From: Drosophila pseudoobscura
Taxonomy: Eukaryota; Arthropoda; Insecta; Diptera; Drosophilidae
Length of the DNA stretch: 64,000 nucleotides
Direction: 5' to 3'
NCBI RefSeq assembly: GCF_009870125.1
Contig: NC_046680.1
Span: forward strand, 14,403,501 to 14,467,500
Notes under the pieces: generated by a model
What the model was told of the DNA's origin: nothing
Seen by the model: the letters and a program-made list of their open reading frames with translations, nothing else
The model's database searches: none
Position numbers and translations under genes: made by a program
Part shown: piece after piece, positions 40,701 to 55,700 of the stretch
Layout of the letters: each line of letters begins with the position of its first letter
Numbering within the stretch: the stretch's first letter is position 1

Positions 40701-43700
40701 TGAGTATGGCTTCTATGCGTATGATATCTGGCCCACGCCCAGTCACGCCCAATTTCGAGTGGCACCCGCAGCCAAATGAAGCCTCAAGCCCCCAAAGAAT
40801 ATGCAAATGCGGTGGGAGAACAAAAGCAAATCAAAGTAAGCCCCAAAGAGGGAATCAAAGAAACCTTGCTGTTCACACAATAAATCACGACAACCAGAAC
40901 AGCCATACCACAGCCATAGTGATAGCTCTGGCTCTGGCTATAGCCATTGTAATTACAACAGCAACGGCAACAGCAACAGCAACAATAGACATCTGGCCGA
41001 CAAAACTAAGCCAAGACTGTTGACCATTTTGTCGCTGAAGCGTGCGGCAAAATGTTTTGTTTTGTCTTTTTTTCTTGTCTGTGTCTGTGTCTGTCTTTTG
41101 TTGGGTTATTCTTTATATTCGCCAAAGGCAAAGACAAACACGCAGAAAAAAAGGAGGCGAAATTATGCGGAAAATTACAATGCATAGAAATTTTGTGCCG
41201 TTGAGCGACAGATCTAATCGTGAATTATGTATTTCTGGGTGTAGGCTAAGGTTGCATAACCTATCCCTTGATATTTTATGTCTTCGTGTTGTCCAAAGAA
41301 AAAGAGAGACAGAGAGAGAGAGAGATTATGGATCTGTTATGCAAGATCAATGATCAAGAAATTATCTCAAAATTGAATACACATTTGCCATTCTCTTGCC
41401 AACGCTCGAAATTATTTCGAAATGTGCCCTCGGAGAACACAGAATAACGGCCGAAGAGGGGAATAACTAACCATTCATTTTTGGAACAGTCGTAAATGAT
41501 CCTTCTTGGCTATGAAGATAAAATAGAGCAGAATTGAGCTTTTAATAGGTACTAACCCGTAACAAAAGATATTATTACTGATCTGCCAACTGTTCACACG
41601 GCTTGATCTGTAATTCAAGTGCCTAGAACAGGTATGATAATCTGTTTACCCAAGAACCTCCATTCGATCCATCTAAAATCCCCCCATTCCGGGCATAACT
41701 CTGATTTAATGCAATAGACCAGCCGCAAGGCAAGGCTAGAATGTACTCCGTCAGAGAGAAAAACAATCCCTTTTGGCCACATAGCCAGCCGTTGATGCCA
41801 TGCCAAAGCGAATTCTCGTTGCCACTTGCATTTAAATGGAAACAACTCACTTAGTATGGCTGTTGCGCCACTTCACTCGGTGGTAAGGTTGGAGCAGACA
41901 CAGAAACAGAAACAGATGCAGATGGAGCCCAGATATAGAGCTGGAGATAGGGTGAGGAAAAAATACAGTTCTATTACTTAATATGCAACACTAATGCGAA
42001 CAATGGCAGCACGACATCGTGGCCCAAGAAAAACCAACCAAAGCCCAAAAAAGCAGAAACCAAAGACCCAGACACACGATCCTTCAGTTTTTTTACAGTC
42101 TGGTCTCTAGTCTCCAGACATTCAATCAACACCGCCGCGACTTATAGACCTACAAAAACCACAAACTTAGAAAGGCAACCCGAACACCAGACCCGACCAT
42201 GTTCGGGGGGAAAAATGGAAAAGGTTGGCTCAAATGGAGTACAAGGAGGCGGACCCTGGGCGGTCAACAGCTTTTCACACCTTCTCGCATACAGTTCAGC
42301 GGGGATCAGTCGAGTTCTGGTCGGTCCAGTCCGCAGTTCAGTTACGTACGTGATACAGTTTTCTATGCTCCATTGACGGCGTTCTATTTGGAGATCTGGC
42401 TACGTGTCTGGGGTTCGGTATTTGATACTCGTTTGTATTTGTTCTACCCCCTGAAGGGGTTTGTTTGCTTGGAATCTATGGGAGATTGGGAGATTGTTGA
42501 GTGCCACTGACAATGGCAAGGAATTTCGGTTCGTTGCTGGAATGATAATTCAAGTACAATCTGGAGCAGACCTAAAGCTAATGTCAGAGATCTAAAACAA
42601 GATTATGAGCTTCAGGAGGTACTTTAAAGTGTATCTGTGTCCATTAGAAAGGACTGCTTTATTCTTATGACATCATTTTCATGAATATCTTAATCGGAAT
42701 CTATAAATCAGGCTTGGGTTAATACAGGAGTCAAAAAAGGGGATAACTGGTAGAAGATTGAATGTTCTTTTTGATCTTTGTCTGATTTGGCCTGTGCTTA
42801 AGGTTCTTCATTCAGTTTTCACTCTTGTGTGGTGGTTTTTTTTGCACTCTGACGATTATTGACCGCGATTTATGGCCTGGCCAGAGCCAAGCCAAGCCCA
42901 GTTATGGCCATGCCATACAAAGTTGTATGCCACTCCAGCACTAGCACAGCACCCGACAATCTCTGTTTTTATCTTGTTGATTCCACTGCCAGTACGAGTA
43001 TTTGCAATCGCGAAAAGAAACTCGTTTGCATTTGGGCTCGTAATTTAGTTTTAATATTTGCAATATAATTTTGTTGCTGCTTTTATTAGAGCACGCTTTG
43101 CAAATTACATAAAGCCATAGGAGTAACCAAACGAAAGGAGAAGCAGAAAAATAAATGTTAAATAAAAACAAAAATAAGAGCGGCTACAAAAAATGAACGC
43201 AAACAAAGTGCAGTCGCACCTCGAAAAAAAAAACAAGCTAAAATGAAAATCATGGCACGAGCAGCTCCACTGGGAGCTGATGAAGCAGCCAAATGGCGGA
43301 GGGGAACGGAGGGGCAGAGGCACAGGGAGAGGAAACCGGAAAACACCACAGACGACGCGCAGAAGAGCCAACATTCAAGTGTGAAGCACAAATCAAACAT
43401 CAAATAATTGATAGAATATTGACGATGTGCCTCAGACCAAATGAACCACAAGCAACCAAAAAATGCAAATCAGCTGCGGCCTTTCACCCAAACGATTTGG
43501 AGGGACTCCACGGACCAACTTTGAACCCAGCACGAGCTCCGAAAACGAAAAGCCAGCCAAACGAAGGGCCAAAGTCTGGATTGGGCTGTTTTTGGAGTTT
43601 GTTTGCCTCTGGGCCAAGTCGTGAGTCTCTCCTCATCTCGATCTGTGTGTGTGTGTGCGAGGAGACAAATGCCACCCGCACACGCTGCCCGGCAGCCCAG

Positions 43701-46700
43701 GGGAGCTGGAATTGAACCAGTTTTGGTTTTTGGCCATTCGCGGGAGTGGTATCGAGCAATGGCAACACTAAAACCGGCTAAAGAATTTCCCAGCTAAGAA
43801 GTTTTTCATGTTCGTTTGCCATTTTCATCGGTCCATGATCCCAGAGCAAGGCTTTTGTCTTTTTGTGGCTGTCCTTTTATGCCGCAGTTATCGAAAGGTA
43901 GACCAAACGCCATCGCCATCTGAGTGCGAGAGTTTCTGGGCTTCATTTGGCTTGGATTTGTTGTTTCCCTAATTAATGTCTAATTTCTCATAATTTTCCA
44001 ATCGAACACTTTCTTCAAATTATGAATTTTCCTCTGATGTTTTGATTTCCATAAATCAATTTACTACAAAACTACCTCGAACGTATAAACATAAAGTAAA
44101 ATTGTAAATCGGTGGATACATAATTGTTTAATTTCCAAAATCAAGCGAAAACCAATACAAAATTGACTCGAATCCAAGAGAGATGAGCGATGGTAATTTC
44201 ACTTTCGTTTTGGGCCTTGCCTTGGGGGGCTTTCGCTCAACAGATTCATTCATTTCACCGCCCCAGACTGACCTCAGCGGGTATTATGTAAGGTATTTTT
44301 TTTTTGGTTTTGGTTTTGAACAGCAGCCGCAACCACGCCACGCCCATCAGTGGCGTTGCCGTTGTTCGGAGGAAGGTTTTAACTTAAATGGTTTACAAAT
44401 TTATGCGGTTTTCACCAAAAAATGCTTTCAATTTTGTGTTCCCAGGGGGGAAGGGGTGGAACAGTAACACCGATGAGGAATGTTGCCCCTTTATGGCATA
44501 TAGCCCAGATATGATCGAAAATCTGAATGAAATGAGCAGCAGACAAACACTCTGTAACAGTTGTAAATGAACTGGAGTCTGCTTGCGCTAGCCAAGCGGC
44601 CAAGCAGTGCAACAGTTTCGCAGTCACCTGCTTCCCCATTGACCAAAATTCACTTAAGATTATTATTGGCGCACAAGTTGCACTATTTATGCAAATACTT
44701 GAAGCGAACGAGGCAGAAAAGTGGAAAACAAAGTCGAAAAATGTATGCCGAACCAGTTTAAATTGCTTTACGCTCGCTTACTGGATTTCATAATTGATTT
44801 ATGCATATTTTGCCCGAGCCCCAATTTCCGACTCGACTCACACAATATCCGCCTTTCGGCCAGTGAGAGAAATACGGCAAAGTTCCAATCAATCATCGGC
44901 GTACAAAACCCCAGCTCAGCCAAGGACATGGCGGCTTTTGTGGCAATTAGAATGCGCCTGCCCCTTGAAATGGAACACCCAGCACACACCCGCACAAAGA
45001 ACGCAAGAACCCAAGACTTCTGATCGGACCGAACAACATTCTAATCCCAGCAAGAACCTGTTTATGAGTCGTGTCGCTCACGCCTCGCAATTATTTCTGC
45101 CTTACTCGTAATTGTATTTAATTTGTGTCTGTACTTTGAAGAGCCAGTGGGAGTGCTTCTGTGGCTGTGTGGCTGTGTGGCTGTATGGCTGTATGGCTGC
45201 TGTCTCTGGCTGTGAGGCAATTAGAAACCCGACACTTGACTCTTACTTTGAGGGTGTGTAGTGGTTCTTCGAGTTAGCGACCACATTCCCCGGGTGACAT
45301 GTCTTGGACCTCACAGCCTAGGGTGTTTAAATAAAGGTTTCCAGATTAATTTCCCTGTTAGCTGCATTGATTAACGATTGGTGTTTGACTGCTGGAATGT
45401 ACTAAAAATATATGCATATATTTCTTTGGATTTCCTGCATTAAGCGAGGGTAACTTCATTATGATCGAAGACAGATATTTCTCTTCATCCCAAACATATT
45501 CTTACGATCACGATCGCTCCTTTCCAAGAACTATGTACTATATATATATTTTTTTTGCTGCAGCTTGTTGGCTGGCCACTTGGCAAACCGCCAAACATCT
45601 GGTGGCTACCCCTGGTAGTGTTTTTTCCGCGAGTGGACGTGAAATTCGTTTATTTGCTGACAAACGTTTGTGGCTTAGCATTTTGCTATTTGCCATTTGC
45701 TACTTGCCACACGTTTGGCGCTGCGGGGAGCGCATGCTGCCCCTCGCCGCACCCTGCAACAATGTTTGTCTAACAATAACCGCCACCACAGAGCGGACAG
45801 AGGTACACTCGGAACAACTGTTTATTTTTTTAACACTGATTCCACAAAATATACGAATTTCGGACCCCAGTTTTCGCCGAGTGTAGTAGAGAAGGCAACC
45901 AGCTGGAGAGTTGTCGGACGAACCGCCTTGCAACAGTTTTCTTTGTTTTCGCTGCTTGCGTTTGGTTTGGTTTACTTTTTTGTGTAACAAGTTTGCATAT
46001 GTAATTAACCAGCAGTCAGTAGTCAGTAGTCAGTAGTCAGTGGAGTGCGAGTATTAGTAAATATAATTAAAAACTAAATTGGAATTTGTGTTGAGCAAAC
46101 ACCCACCTCCACCACCTCTGATGCAAGCAGACACCATGGCAACATCCAACCAAATATTCTATCATACAGAGAGCTCGACAGACAAACGACTTGGGCGACA
46201 AACTTTCAGCTGTGGCGCCTGAAAAAGTTCTGGGCTGGGCCGGGCCTGACATTGACCTTGGATTGGGCTGAGAGCATTATTTTCTAATTAGCAAATGGCC
46301 GGAGGAGTCTTGTCTTGTCTGAGCCGCCACCACTTGACAGAGTTCTCAAGTTTGTCTTTGATATTATCGCTCGCGATCTGAGTCGGAAGCTTATTGTTCT
46401 CTGTTTTTTTTTCTTCTTTCGATTTTGTCTCCTTTGAAGCTTTTACGGGTATTGTTATGTTTCTTTTATCATTATCTTTTGCGTTGGTTCTGATCACATC
46501 GGCCAAGTCCATTAAAAGTGAGTAAATTAAATGAAATTATCTATTTTGTCAAGACCAAAAGAATCACAAGAATAATAATAGTATCGGGTTTACTGAACTG
46601 GGCGTGGGGGATTATGATGTCAGAGGTAGGAAATGAGTTATGCCTGGCCGAACATCTGGAAATTTATGGGGTTACTCTCAGGCCTCGTCACTATACTTCT

Positions 46701-49700
46701 AACCATCCGCCAGGTAATGGCTGTGGGAGTGTCTTCATTTCGGGCGTTTATTACACTTGATGGAAGATAACTCAAAAATCCGAAATTGATTGAGCCATTG
46801 TAGATTGCTTCTCACGGGCTTGTACATCTTTGGGTTGGATTGCTAATTTTAGAATGAATCACAAAGAAATTCTCTACAAAACACTTGTTCAATCAGTGCT
46901 TTCAGAACTGCAATGCAAGCAGTGCTTCAGAATTGCACTGCAAGCAGTGATCTGCTTCTTAAAACTGTTTCAATCGAATCTTCACAAAACTTTAAATGCA
47001 GCGGACGACCTTCAGTCAGAAATGAAGAAGCGGCAAAACAAAATACAAAAGCACCCGCGAATGCATGGCGGCGGAGAGCGGCCAGCCGAGAAACTTGATT
47101 AAAGTTAAGAAAACAAAAAAAACGTAAAGTTCAACTTGTTTCTGCCGTCATTTGTTGCTCTTTCCAGTGCTTTTGTTGCTGCTGCACTTCTGTTGATGCT
47201 TTTGCGCCACGGCTTGACATTTCGCACAAACAAAAAAAAAAAAACGAGCGCTGGCTGGCACTGCAGCATTTCATGCTTTTATTTTCGCAATTGGTTGCAG
47301 CAACAATATGTACATCCATCCCCATCCCAATGGGATATAATGAATCTTAAAATGCTCATGCTATTGTCACTGGTATAATAGCGTGGATGCTCTCAAGCCA
47401 GCCCCCAATCGGCCACCAATTACACGCCGAAAGACGCGCGCGATGCGAAATCAGCAGCGGTCTGCGCCTCTGCCACCGACAGCAAGTTTGAAATTCTTAG
47501 CTGAAAAAACCTGTAAATGTCAAACTGTCAGGTAAGCAGTGGAACGTAATTAGGCACAGTGGGTGTAAATAACACTACGTTAAATCCGAGAGGATGAAAA
47601 CAAAAGAATATTAAAATATTCCATACATTATTGGATTATCTCAATGTTGTAGTAAGATTGGAGCGGAAACGAGCACTAAATCTAGTTTTGTGTTTAATTT
47701 ATTCATTTTTAATCACATTTAGATCTACATTTTAAACATTCAAAATTCTTCAGCTAGAACCAAAACCAATCCCACTGTGCGACCTGAACAGCAGAACACT
47801 TACTTGATGGGACCAGGGACCAGTTACCAGTACCAATCGCCGATCAGCAACTGCAAATGGTATTGAACCGAACACACAACGCCCCATTGTCGTGGCTATT
47901 TGAGATGTTTCGGGCTGGCAAATGCCAAATGCAGCCGACAGTTTGAGAGGAACTAGCTTAGAGCGGTCCAGGCGGGCGGCAAAGTTGAAACAAATTTTGA
48001 AAGCCATTGTCGTTGAGGCCGGCGAGGCATTAACTTTCAATGGGCTCAGCCTTTGCCACTGTTTGTCATATTGAGACTTGAACAAAGACTAACAAAGCTA
48101 CAGCAACAATGTTATAGATTATTGTATTAAAATTTATAGTTTGCGAATAGTCCTCCACATTGCAGTACAGCTCGGAAATTTCCATTTCTTTGGTGGGCAC
48201 CATTTGACACTTCAGGAGAGACACTTTGGAGAGTTTTGGCTGCATATTGTTAGCTTGAATAGTGGTATCAAAAAGCTATCAAACCAAACCTAAATACTGC
48301 GAATAATCATAGCAAAGCCCAACAATCCGAAACGAAGTCTTCCTCGAATGATTCTACATCGTCCTACATTCGCATTTGTTCTAGAAATAGCAGGAAATAA
48401 AGGATATATGTAGGTGAGATAGAGTGAGAGTAATGGGTGCTCGACATCAAACTCGCGGTCTATCCAAAGTGTAACGGCCTTCTGAGGCCATCAGATCAGT
48501 GATTCCACTCAGGCAATTATAATAAATTCAAATTACGATCGATAGGCTTATTTATGCGACAACAGCCCGAAGGTGATCGTACCTAATTTAAACTTCTTTC
48601 TAGAAATAGGCAAATGTGTCACGACATATAAAAAAATTCAATTGCTTGGATGGTTTTTCGATTTTGGGTCAAGTGCGCATAGAATGCTAATGAGATGGAT
48701 CTGAAATGGGAAAATATTTATATAAAAGAAAAGTAATTGTATTCACTCACATCAGATCTGCAATGCCCACTTAGACACATGGAACAATAGTGCAGAGTCA
48801 ACGGCAGAGGAGAGCGAACGATTTGATCTACCTTTTGCGGATTAGAGTTTGTAGGCTTGGGAAATACACAACAACTCTTGCCCAATCGCAGAAGGAAAAA
48901 CTATATAAATATTTTATCAACCACATATAATCTAGTGGGTGGCTTTGGGTGGGACTCGAACTCGAGGTTCTTTTCTTTCAAAATCAAACTGAACACAGAA
49001 ATACGAAGTGTACGCGAAACTTAGAGGGCAGCGCCACCAAACGAAGCCGTTCAAAGTGTGCTCAATGGCCGCGTGATCTTATGGGCAAGCAGTTTTAGAA
49101 TGACCGCGCAAGCAGTATTTTACTGTAGAATATATGTAAAATACACACGAACTACATATTCTATCCTCTAAATAAAGAGAAAAATAAGTGGGCCGCGACC
49201 TGATAGCTTCTAAATAAACATCAAGCGAGCAACATCTATGGTTGCCTTGGCATAAATATCTTGGTAATACTTTTCGACACATCCCCAACCAATTAATCAA
49301 TCCCTAAACTGATCCCAACTCAACAATTTCGACAGCTTGCAGCGAATGTGGCAGACATGCGACGCCTCGTCGCGTTCTTATATGCGATAATAAACGACCA
49401 TTATTTGTAGTTAAAAACATTTTAGAAAAAAACAAGGTGTGAAGCCCAAGAGTGCGCCCCAGCAGCAACCCGATCATTTTGGTGTAGGCGTTGTCGTTGC
49501 CCCACTCCCCATCTCTTGCATAAATTTGTCTGATAAAATTTTCAATGAGCCGCTGACGCTGGAGCGGCTGCAATTTCGTTTGAAATATTGCGGCCATATG
49601 ATATTTCAATTTTCAATTAGTGACTCCAAAATCTGTCGACACGCGGGCCGACGAGCACCGAAGACAGGGGGGCGGAAAACACCAAAAACTTTGCGTGGTT

Positions 49701-52700
49701 TCAAATGAATTTGCTTGTTATTTTGTTGCTGTTGTTATAAGGCCCAACATTGTGGGTCAAAGAGTCAGGATTGTGACGCATGCAACGTCGCGTCGGCTGC
49801 AGCTTTCAGCTTTGGGTGAAACTCCATTGCGACCCGTGGCTCCCCTCTCCATCCTCTCGTTGCAGTACGAGTATTTCGCCAGACCAGAGATACCCCCAGA
49901 GATACACAAAGCGAAATGAAGTTAATGTCCGCTTTCAGCCTGTTACACTTTCGTTTTTCAATCATTTATAATCCTGTAAAAATAGCAGAGATTGGCATAA
50001 AAGAAGACAGAAGATGTTGCAAAAAGAAGACTTGAAAAATGGCACAAACTTGTGCACTCTCGAAATTGGGCACTTTTAGAGGTATTATTAGCATAAATAC
50101 CCATCTATTTTTAAAATATAATATGAGTAAAAAAAACTGTTATTACTATTCATAGTATGATGAATATTTGTTGGAGCTGTTGCCGCAATAGTCGACGAAC
50201 TGTGGTGAAGATACCACCAATAGCTGTCTGATCTTTAAAGCAGAAGCAAGAAATCTCATCTATGGGCAGAATCCGTCCCAACATTCATCATCCAATGTGA
50301 CCCCCCTTTTTCCCGTTCACTTTTGCTCGAAAAATGCGTGCCAAAAGAGAGGCAACTTATTTTTTTGCCATGCTGTGACAAATGTGTGACCCAAAAAGTG
50401 GGAAATAATTTATTTATTTGTTTGCCAGCCAGAGGCTTTACCTTATTTTATTTATTTATTTATTTATTACACTTTTCGCACAATTAATTGCAATGATTTT
50501 TTGGTTTTTGAGAGCACTGTTTCATGGCTAAACGATGCCAAAGGCGCTGAAAGGTGTCAGGAGGAGTGGACTTGTGCGTGTGCTTGAACATTTAATTAAT
50601 TAATTGATTGCTGACACTTTGGCCTGGCCCTAAAAACAATTAACTCCAATATGACCTTCGTCTTTGCAGATACTTCCAGCTATTATTTCCCATCACAAAA
50701 CCGATTTGTGCCATCTTCTGGTGCCTTTCCCCGACAGCAGCAGCAGTCGCTGGGTAACTTCCGCGGCAGCTCCGGAGGATTCTCCCCAGCTCCGGGCTCC
50801 TACCAGGAGCAGCTCCTGTTCATAGCCAATGAGAATGGCGCCAAACAGGTGCCGGCCGCTGCTGGCAGTTCGCCTTTCGGATCGCCATTTGGCGGCACCC
50901 CACAGTTTTCGGTAAGTTTTTGCTTCAAAATTCCAATTCAAATTCAATTTTGTTCGTAGTTTACTATGCATTTCCTTATGTGGTGTTGTGCCCGTAAGTG
51001 GGGAGAGGGTGGTACCAATTATGTTGGCTTCTCGTCGGCTCCAGGCACGCCAATACCAACGCCAAGCCAAAAACGAAATCAAATCAAACCGAATTCGAGT
51101 CCGAAAATCAAAGGTTTGGTTTCCTTTCACATGCCACATACGTGTGAAATATGATTTAGTTATTGGATGGATTTCTTTTGCAATCCAGACGAGAATGCAA
51201 CTGGAGATGGGAAACGGTTGCAGGCAGGATATGGGATATGGGATATCGATGGCACGCGACTTTCCTCTTGCAATTTCCGTAGTCGAAACGCAGCCCAGGG
51301 GCATCCAAATAAACACTCAAATCAAACTGCGGACATAAAATAGTTGCGTGAGAGAAATGGCGGTGGCCATCGCACCCCCAGGCGTTCGTATGCGTACTTT
51401 CACTTGACCAAAGACAAACAAAGCGAATCGGCTTCTGCATATCAACGAATCAGCAAGTAATTCCCGACTATTGTTGAATATTCAAAGCCTCGAATGCACT
51501 GCAGAGTGGTGGAGTGGAGGTGGAGTGGCGATGGAGGAAGGCAGGGGGGGAGCGTGCAGCTTGTTTCTTAATTGAAAAAAGTGTAAATTCATATTGTTTA
51601 TTACCAGCTTCTTCAAATGCCGATGAGCACGCACATTGCCGTCTGCTTCCAGTTTTGGCCCTAAATTGAAATGCACTCCGTGAGGGCCCAGAGTGGCAGA
51701 ATGCAGGAGGGAGGGCGGCAGGCAGTGCACAGCAAGAGGTCTGTGCTGCGGACAAACTGGAGCTCCACGGATTTGCCTAATGGAACTGCCTTCTTTATGG
51801 CTTGCTGCTTGGCGTGGCCCAGACAAAAACTCAATTAACTTGGCCCTCGGTCAGATGCAGCCTCTTGATTGTAGGCCTCTGGCACCGAGATAGCTGATAG
51901 TTGATGAATGAAGACAGGCCGAAGAAGTTGCAGCAGATGCATAGTGCTCCTGGATAGATCCTTGCTTAGATGGCACTTCATTTGTTTCGATTATCATCAG
52001 CGCATAATGGAAAACTCTGATTCATTCGAATGACTGAATGGCTGATTGGCCCCCGCCTCACTGTTGGTCCAAGGGGAAAGTCCAGTGCAATAAACCCAAA
52101 CCCCTCGTCTTCTTTGTCGGCCATATGCTTTCCACATACCCATCTTACCACTCGTACGTGAGCGGAGCTTTCATAGTTTCATTATGCTATCCATATTGAC
52201 AAATGTCTTAGAAAATTTGTGTGCTTTTAATTTCCCCTGTCGTCCAACGACTGACGACTTGCGATCGCTTTCTTCTTTACCATTAACCATTAGACATTAA
52301 CCATCTACCACAAAGCACACACCATAGACACCACACGGCTAATGCAGCTCCAGCAGACCAACTGTTGACAATGGAAGAGTGAAATTTTTGATCCGAGATC
52401 ATTTGCAGAGTAGCGAACGGATCCCACACTCCCCTCCTCACAGGCGAGAAGGTGTCGGATGGCGCTGGGACTGTCTGTTAATCAGAGTAGGTCCAACGAT
52501 GCCGCATTTCCCCAGTCGCTGTCTCTATCTCTGCCTCTGGGCTGGGGAGAAAATCTTTGGCCCACAAATTGCTGCCAGCCATCGGTGGAGGCGGAGAGCT
52601 CTGATGCGTAAACGGCTCCGCCAAGAAGCGGAAAAATAAATGCATTGAAATGCGCCTTTTAGCAACAAAACTCGCGTTTTGTATGCAATTTGCTTAACAG

Positions 52701-55700
52701 AGCACAACTTCAGCTTCAGAAACCTCTCCCAGAGAATGCAGCCCCAACTTCAGCTCGGAGCTGGGGCTTTCAGACTTTCAAAAAAACCAAATCCACATCC
52801 AAACAATACTAATAAGTAATAATGGATAACAACGAGAGCAGCAAGTACTTTGGGGCGAGACTGGCATGGTATGCGACTGGGACTGGATAATTAGTGAGTC
52901 GTTGAATATCGGAACGACCTTGATACACTTCAATCAGATATTTCCAATCGATTTTCATTGTTTGCTGCTTTCGACGTCGATTTCATTTCCAAAATCTGTC
53001 CAAAGCGCTTCGGCATTGTCTGCAGCACGTTGAGCAGGGGAGCGAGCCCTCCACAGTCCGATCATTCGAGTGCCAGACATGGTCAAGCCAAGATTACCAA
53101 CTTTGTCAACCTGAGGTGCTGCAGAGTCGCAGCTTAGGTCGAGCTTATGGTAGTTCTGTCACTTTAGCGGACACTGCGACTGGGGGGTACTCCCCGAGAG
53201 TATCAATCTAAGACCTCACCTCTATCAAAGTCCAACCTGTGTCAGCTTACGTTACTCTTCGGATCAATTTTGTAAGAGTACATTGATTATAGATCGGTTT
53301 AAATGTTAGACACACATTTGAATCTTTCTAAAAACGATGCTGATTCATAAATGAATGGGTCATTGTAAATTCCAGACAAGACTGCAAATCAGATAAAAGA
53401 GGGAAGAATACCTACAAAAAAGAAGTCCTCAGTATCCAGTTATTCGAATTAATTTAAAGATTGCGGGGGGGTTCCTCTAAATAAAGAAATGAAAGCTCTC
53501 TCGAGCAAGGAGGGAGAGAGAGGAACTCATTCTCCTTGCAGTTTTTATCAACTATTTGTATCATTCGATAAACCCCACACAAAATGCCAACTAACTAATT
53601 TACTGACCAGCTTTGCCTCAGCATTAACCCAACACAATGTTTTTCCACAGAAATCGCCAGCGAATCGCCAGTCGGACTATTACGATATCTCGCCACGCCC
53701 CTTCGGAGTGCCCGCCGGGGCGGCAGCAGTGGCAGGCGGCGTTGGTGCAACGTCCGCGTCGTCGTCCACGGGACTGACCAACGGCTTCACACGCTCCAAG
53801 GCGATACGCAACGGCAGCGGCGGCTCAGGGAACAGCCTGAGCGGCGGCTTCCAGCCCCAGACGCAGCGCATCAATGTGCCCCACCAGCAGACGCAGTTTC
53901 TGGCCCACTTCAGTGAGGTAAGGAGACCGGAGGAGAAGGGAAAGCGAATAGAGAAGTGGATCGCATCGGGAAAGTAAAAGCAATTTCAATTGGAATAACA
54001 AGAAACACAGAAACCCAAACAGAAACAGAAAACAGAAACAATTTCGTTTTTGGCATTGCATAAGAGCTAACAAAACAATTGGCTCTGCTCTGATTTTGGC
54101 CAATATCAGGCTTCGGCTCGGCTCGGTGTCGGAGCTGTAGTTGGAATGGCTGGAAGCCATTTCTGCTCTTACGTGACTTCCAACCGCTAAATGTTTTGGG
54201 GCAGGCCGAAAAAAAGAGACTTCAGAACCAGTTCGTTTCGGCACGGGTCGGGTCTCTTTTTGCCTAGATTTCAACAATATTGTATACGGCTAAAAACCAC
54301 AAAAAAGTTCAATCGAATTATAGCAAAAATATATTTTACCTTTCACCTACCCGAATAACATTACATTCCACGATCCCCCACTAATGTTTTTGGCAAAAGC
54401 AAACCACAGAAATGTTTGTTAAGGGGGCTCTTCGGCAGTTTTGTTTTGTTTGTTTATATGTTTTCAAGATGTTTCTGTTTACTCAATAAATATTTACACT
54501 TTTTAGAGGGTATACCCGTACTATTGCAGTATACGACTACTTATACCACATCCGTCCACCTGTTGTGGACCAGAGATAACCAGTTTCGTAGCTTTCAAGA
54601 GTGCATGTGATCTCTGCAAACAGAGGCTGAGCTGCTGTCACAGCCGCAAGTACAGGATCTGTAGGATATAGAACGAAACAAGTCCTTTCATTCTTCAGAT
54701 AAAGCCCAGCCTTTCTCCATTACTAGTATTCATACAATTCAGTCTTTAAGGGTAATCTATAGAGCTGTCTTTCCATCCCATCTCATTTCGTAATTTTTTC
54801 ATTTACTTTAAAAATCTTCAAACATTTTGTAATTGAAATGTCGAAGCGGGGGAAAAGATCTCTGCCTGCCCCCATCATTGTTCCGCCGCTCTCTTTCTCT
54901 TCGTGTCTTTTCTTTGCCCCCACATAAATTTCTCAGCTTAATTGCCGCAATTTGTTTGGGGCCATTCGAGCGAAAGTGTTGCCGTGATTAATGCTGGCTC
55001 AAATATCAAATCAGCTCACGATTAAGAGACAATAATGGCACTGCCAGTGGGCGCCCGATCTGTCATTAGTGGAAATGAATTGGCTGAAGACTCAATCATG
55101 ATTAATCTGTGAATGTGAACATACTGTTCATCCTCTGCATTCTCATTCTTCATGGGACCCACATCGGGCCATTCTCCATCCGGGGAACCCAGTTTTGGAT
55201 TCAATCATCTGCGAGGCAATAGTATATTGGGCAACCTGCGGAGAGGAAACCGTCGGAAAAGTCCCCAGTCGGAACCCCAGAGCTGCAGACAGTTGGAGGT
55301 GGAGGTTGCCTTCACATAAAAATTAAATAAATACGAGCGCATAAATTATGGACAGCTCCAGGGGATGGAGGGGCAAATTTGCACAAAACACTTTAGACAA
55401 ATTTTGGAGAATCAGTTGAATGGCTCGGATGAGGGCTAGGGGCAGTGGCAAGCGGCAAGCGGCAGGGGGCAGGGGGCTGCACCTGAGAAGAGTTCGCACG
55501 CAAAACAATTGACAGACGAACCGCAGTGCTGCGCAGAGATTGTGATGTTTCGTGTCCATGTCGAAACTGTAACAGTTTCCCATGACGACAACCGCAAGAG
55601 TCGAGGCTGTGAACGGTCTGGCCTGGTGTGGGCTGCTCCGTAATCCGTAACAATGCACTGGAGTTACCTCCGCGAATCTGCAATCCGTAGCTAACCTCCG

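Larger units (their letters stand above)
28898..50669 (+). other. Host intron 1 of the SEA-domain gene (21.8 kb), contains rhi and a tandem array
   Basis: This phase 1 GT-AG intron separates the signal-peptide exon from the rest of the protein. It carries the nested rhi gene (31494-33054), the 160-base tandem array (36425-36864) and several small tandem repeats. Apart from these, the stretches 28898-31486, 33055-36424 and 36865-50669 show only short conflicting ORFs. The best of these is a 74-codon minus-strand frame at 46512-46288, which I do not call a gene. Confidence 0.8.
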
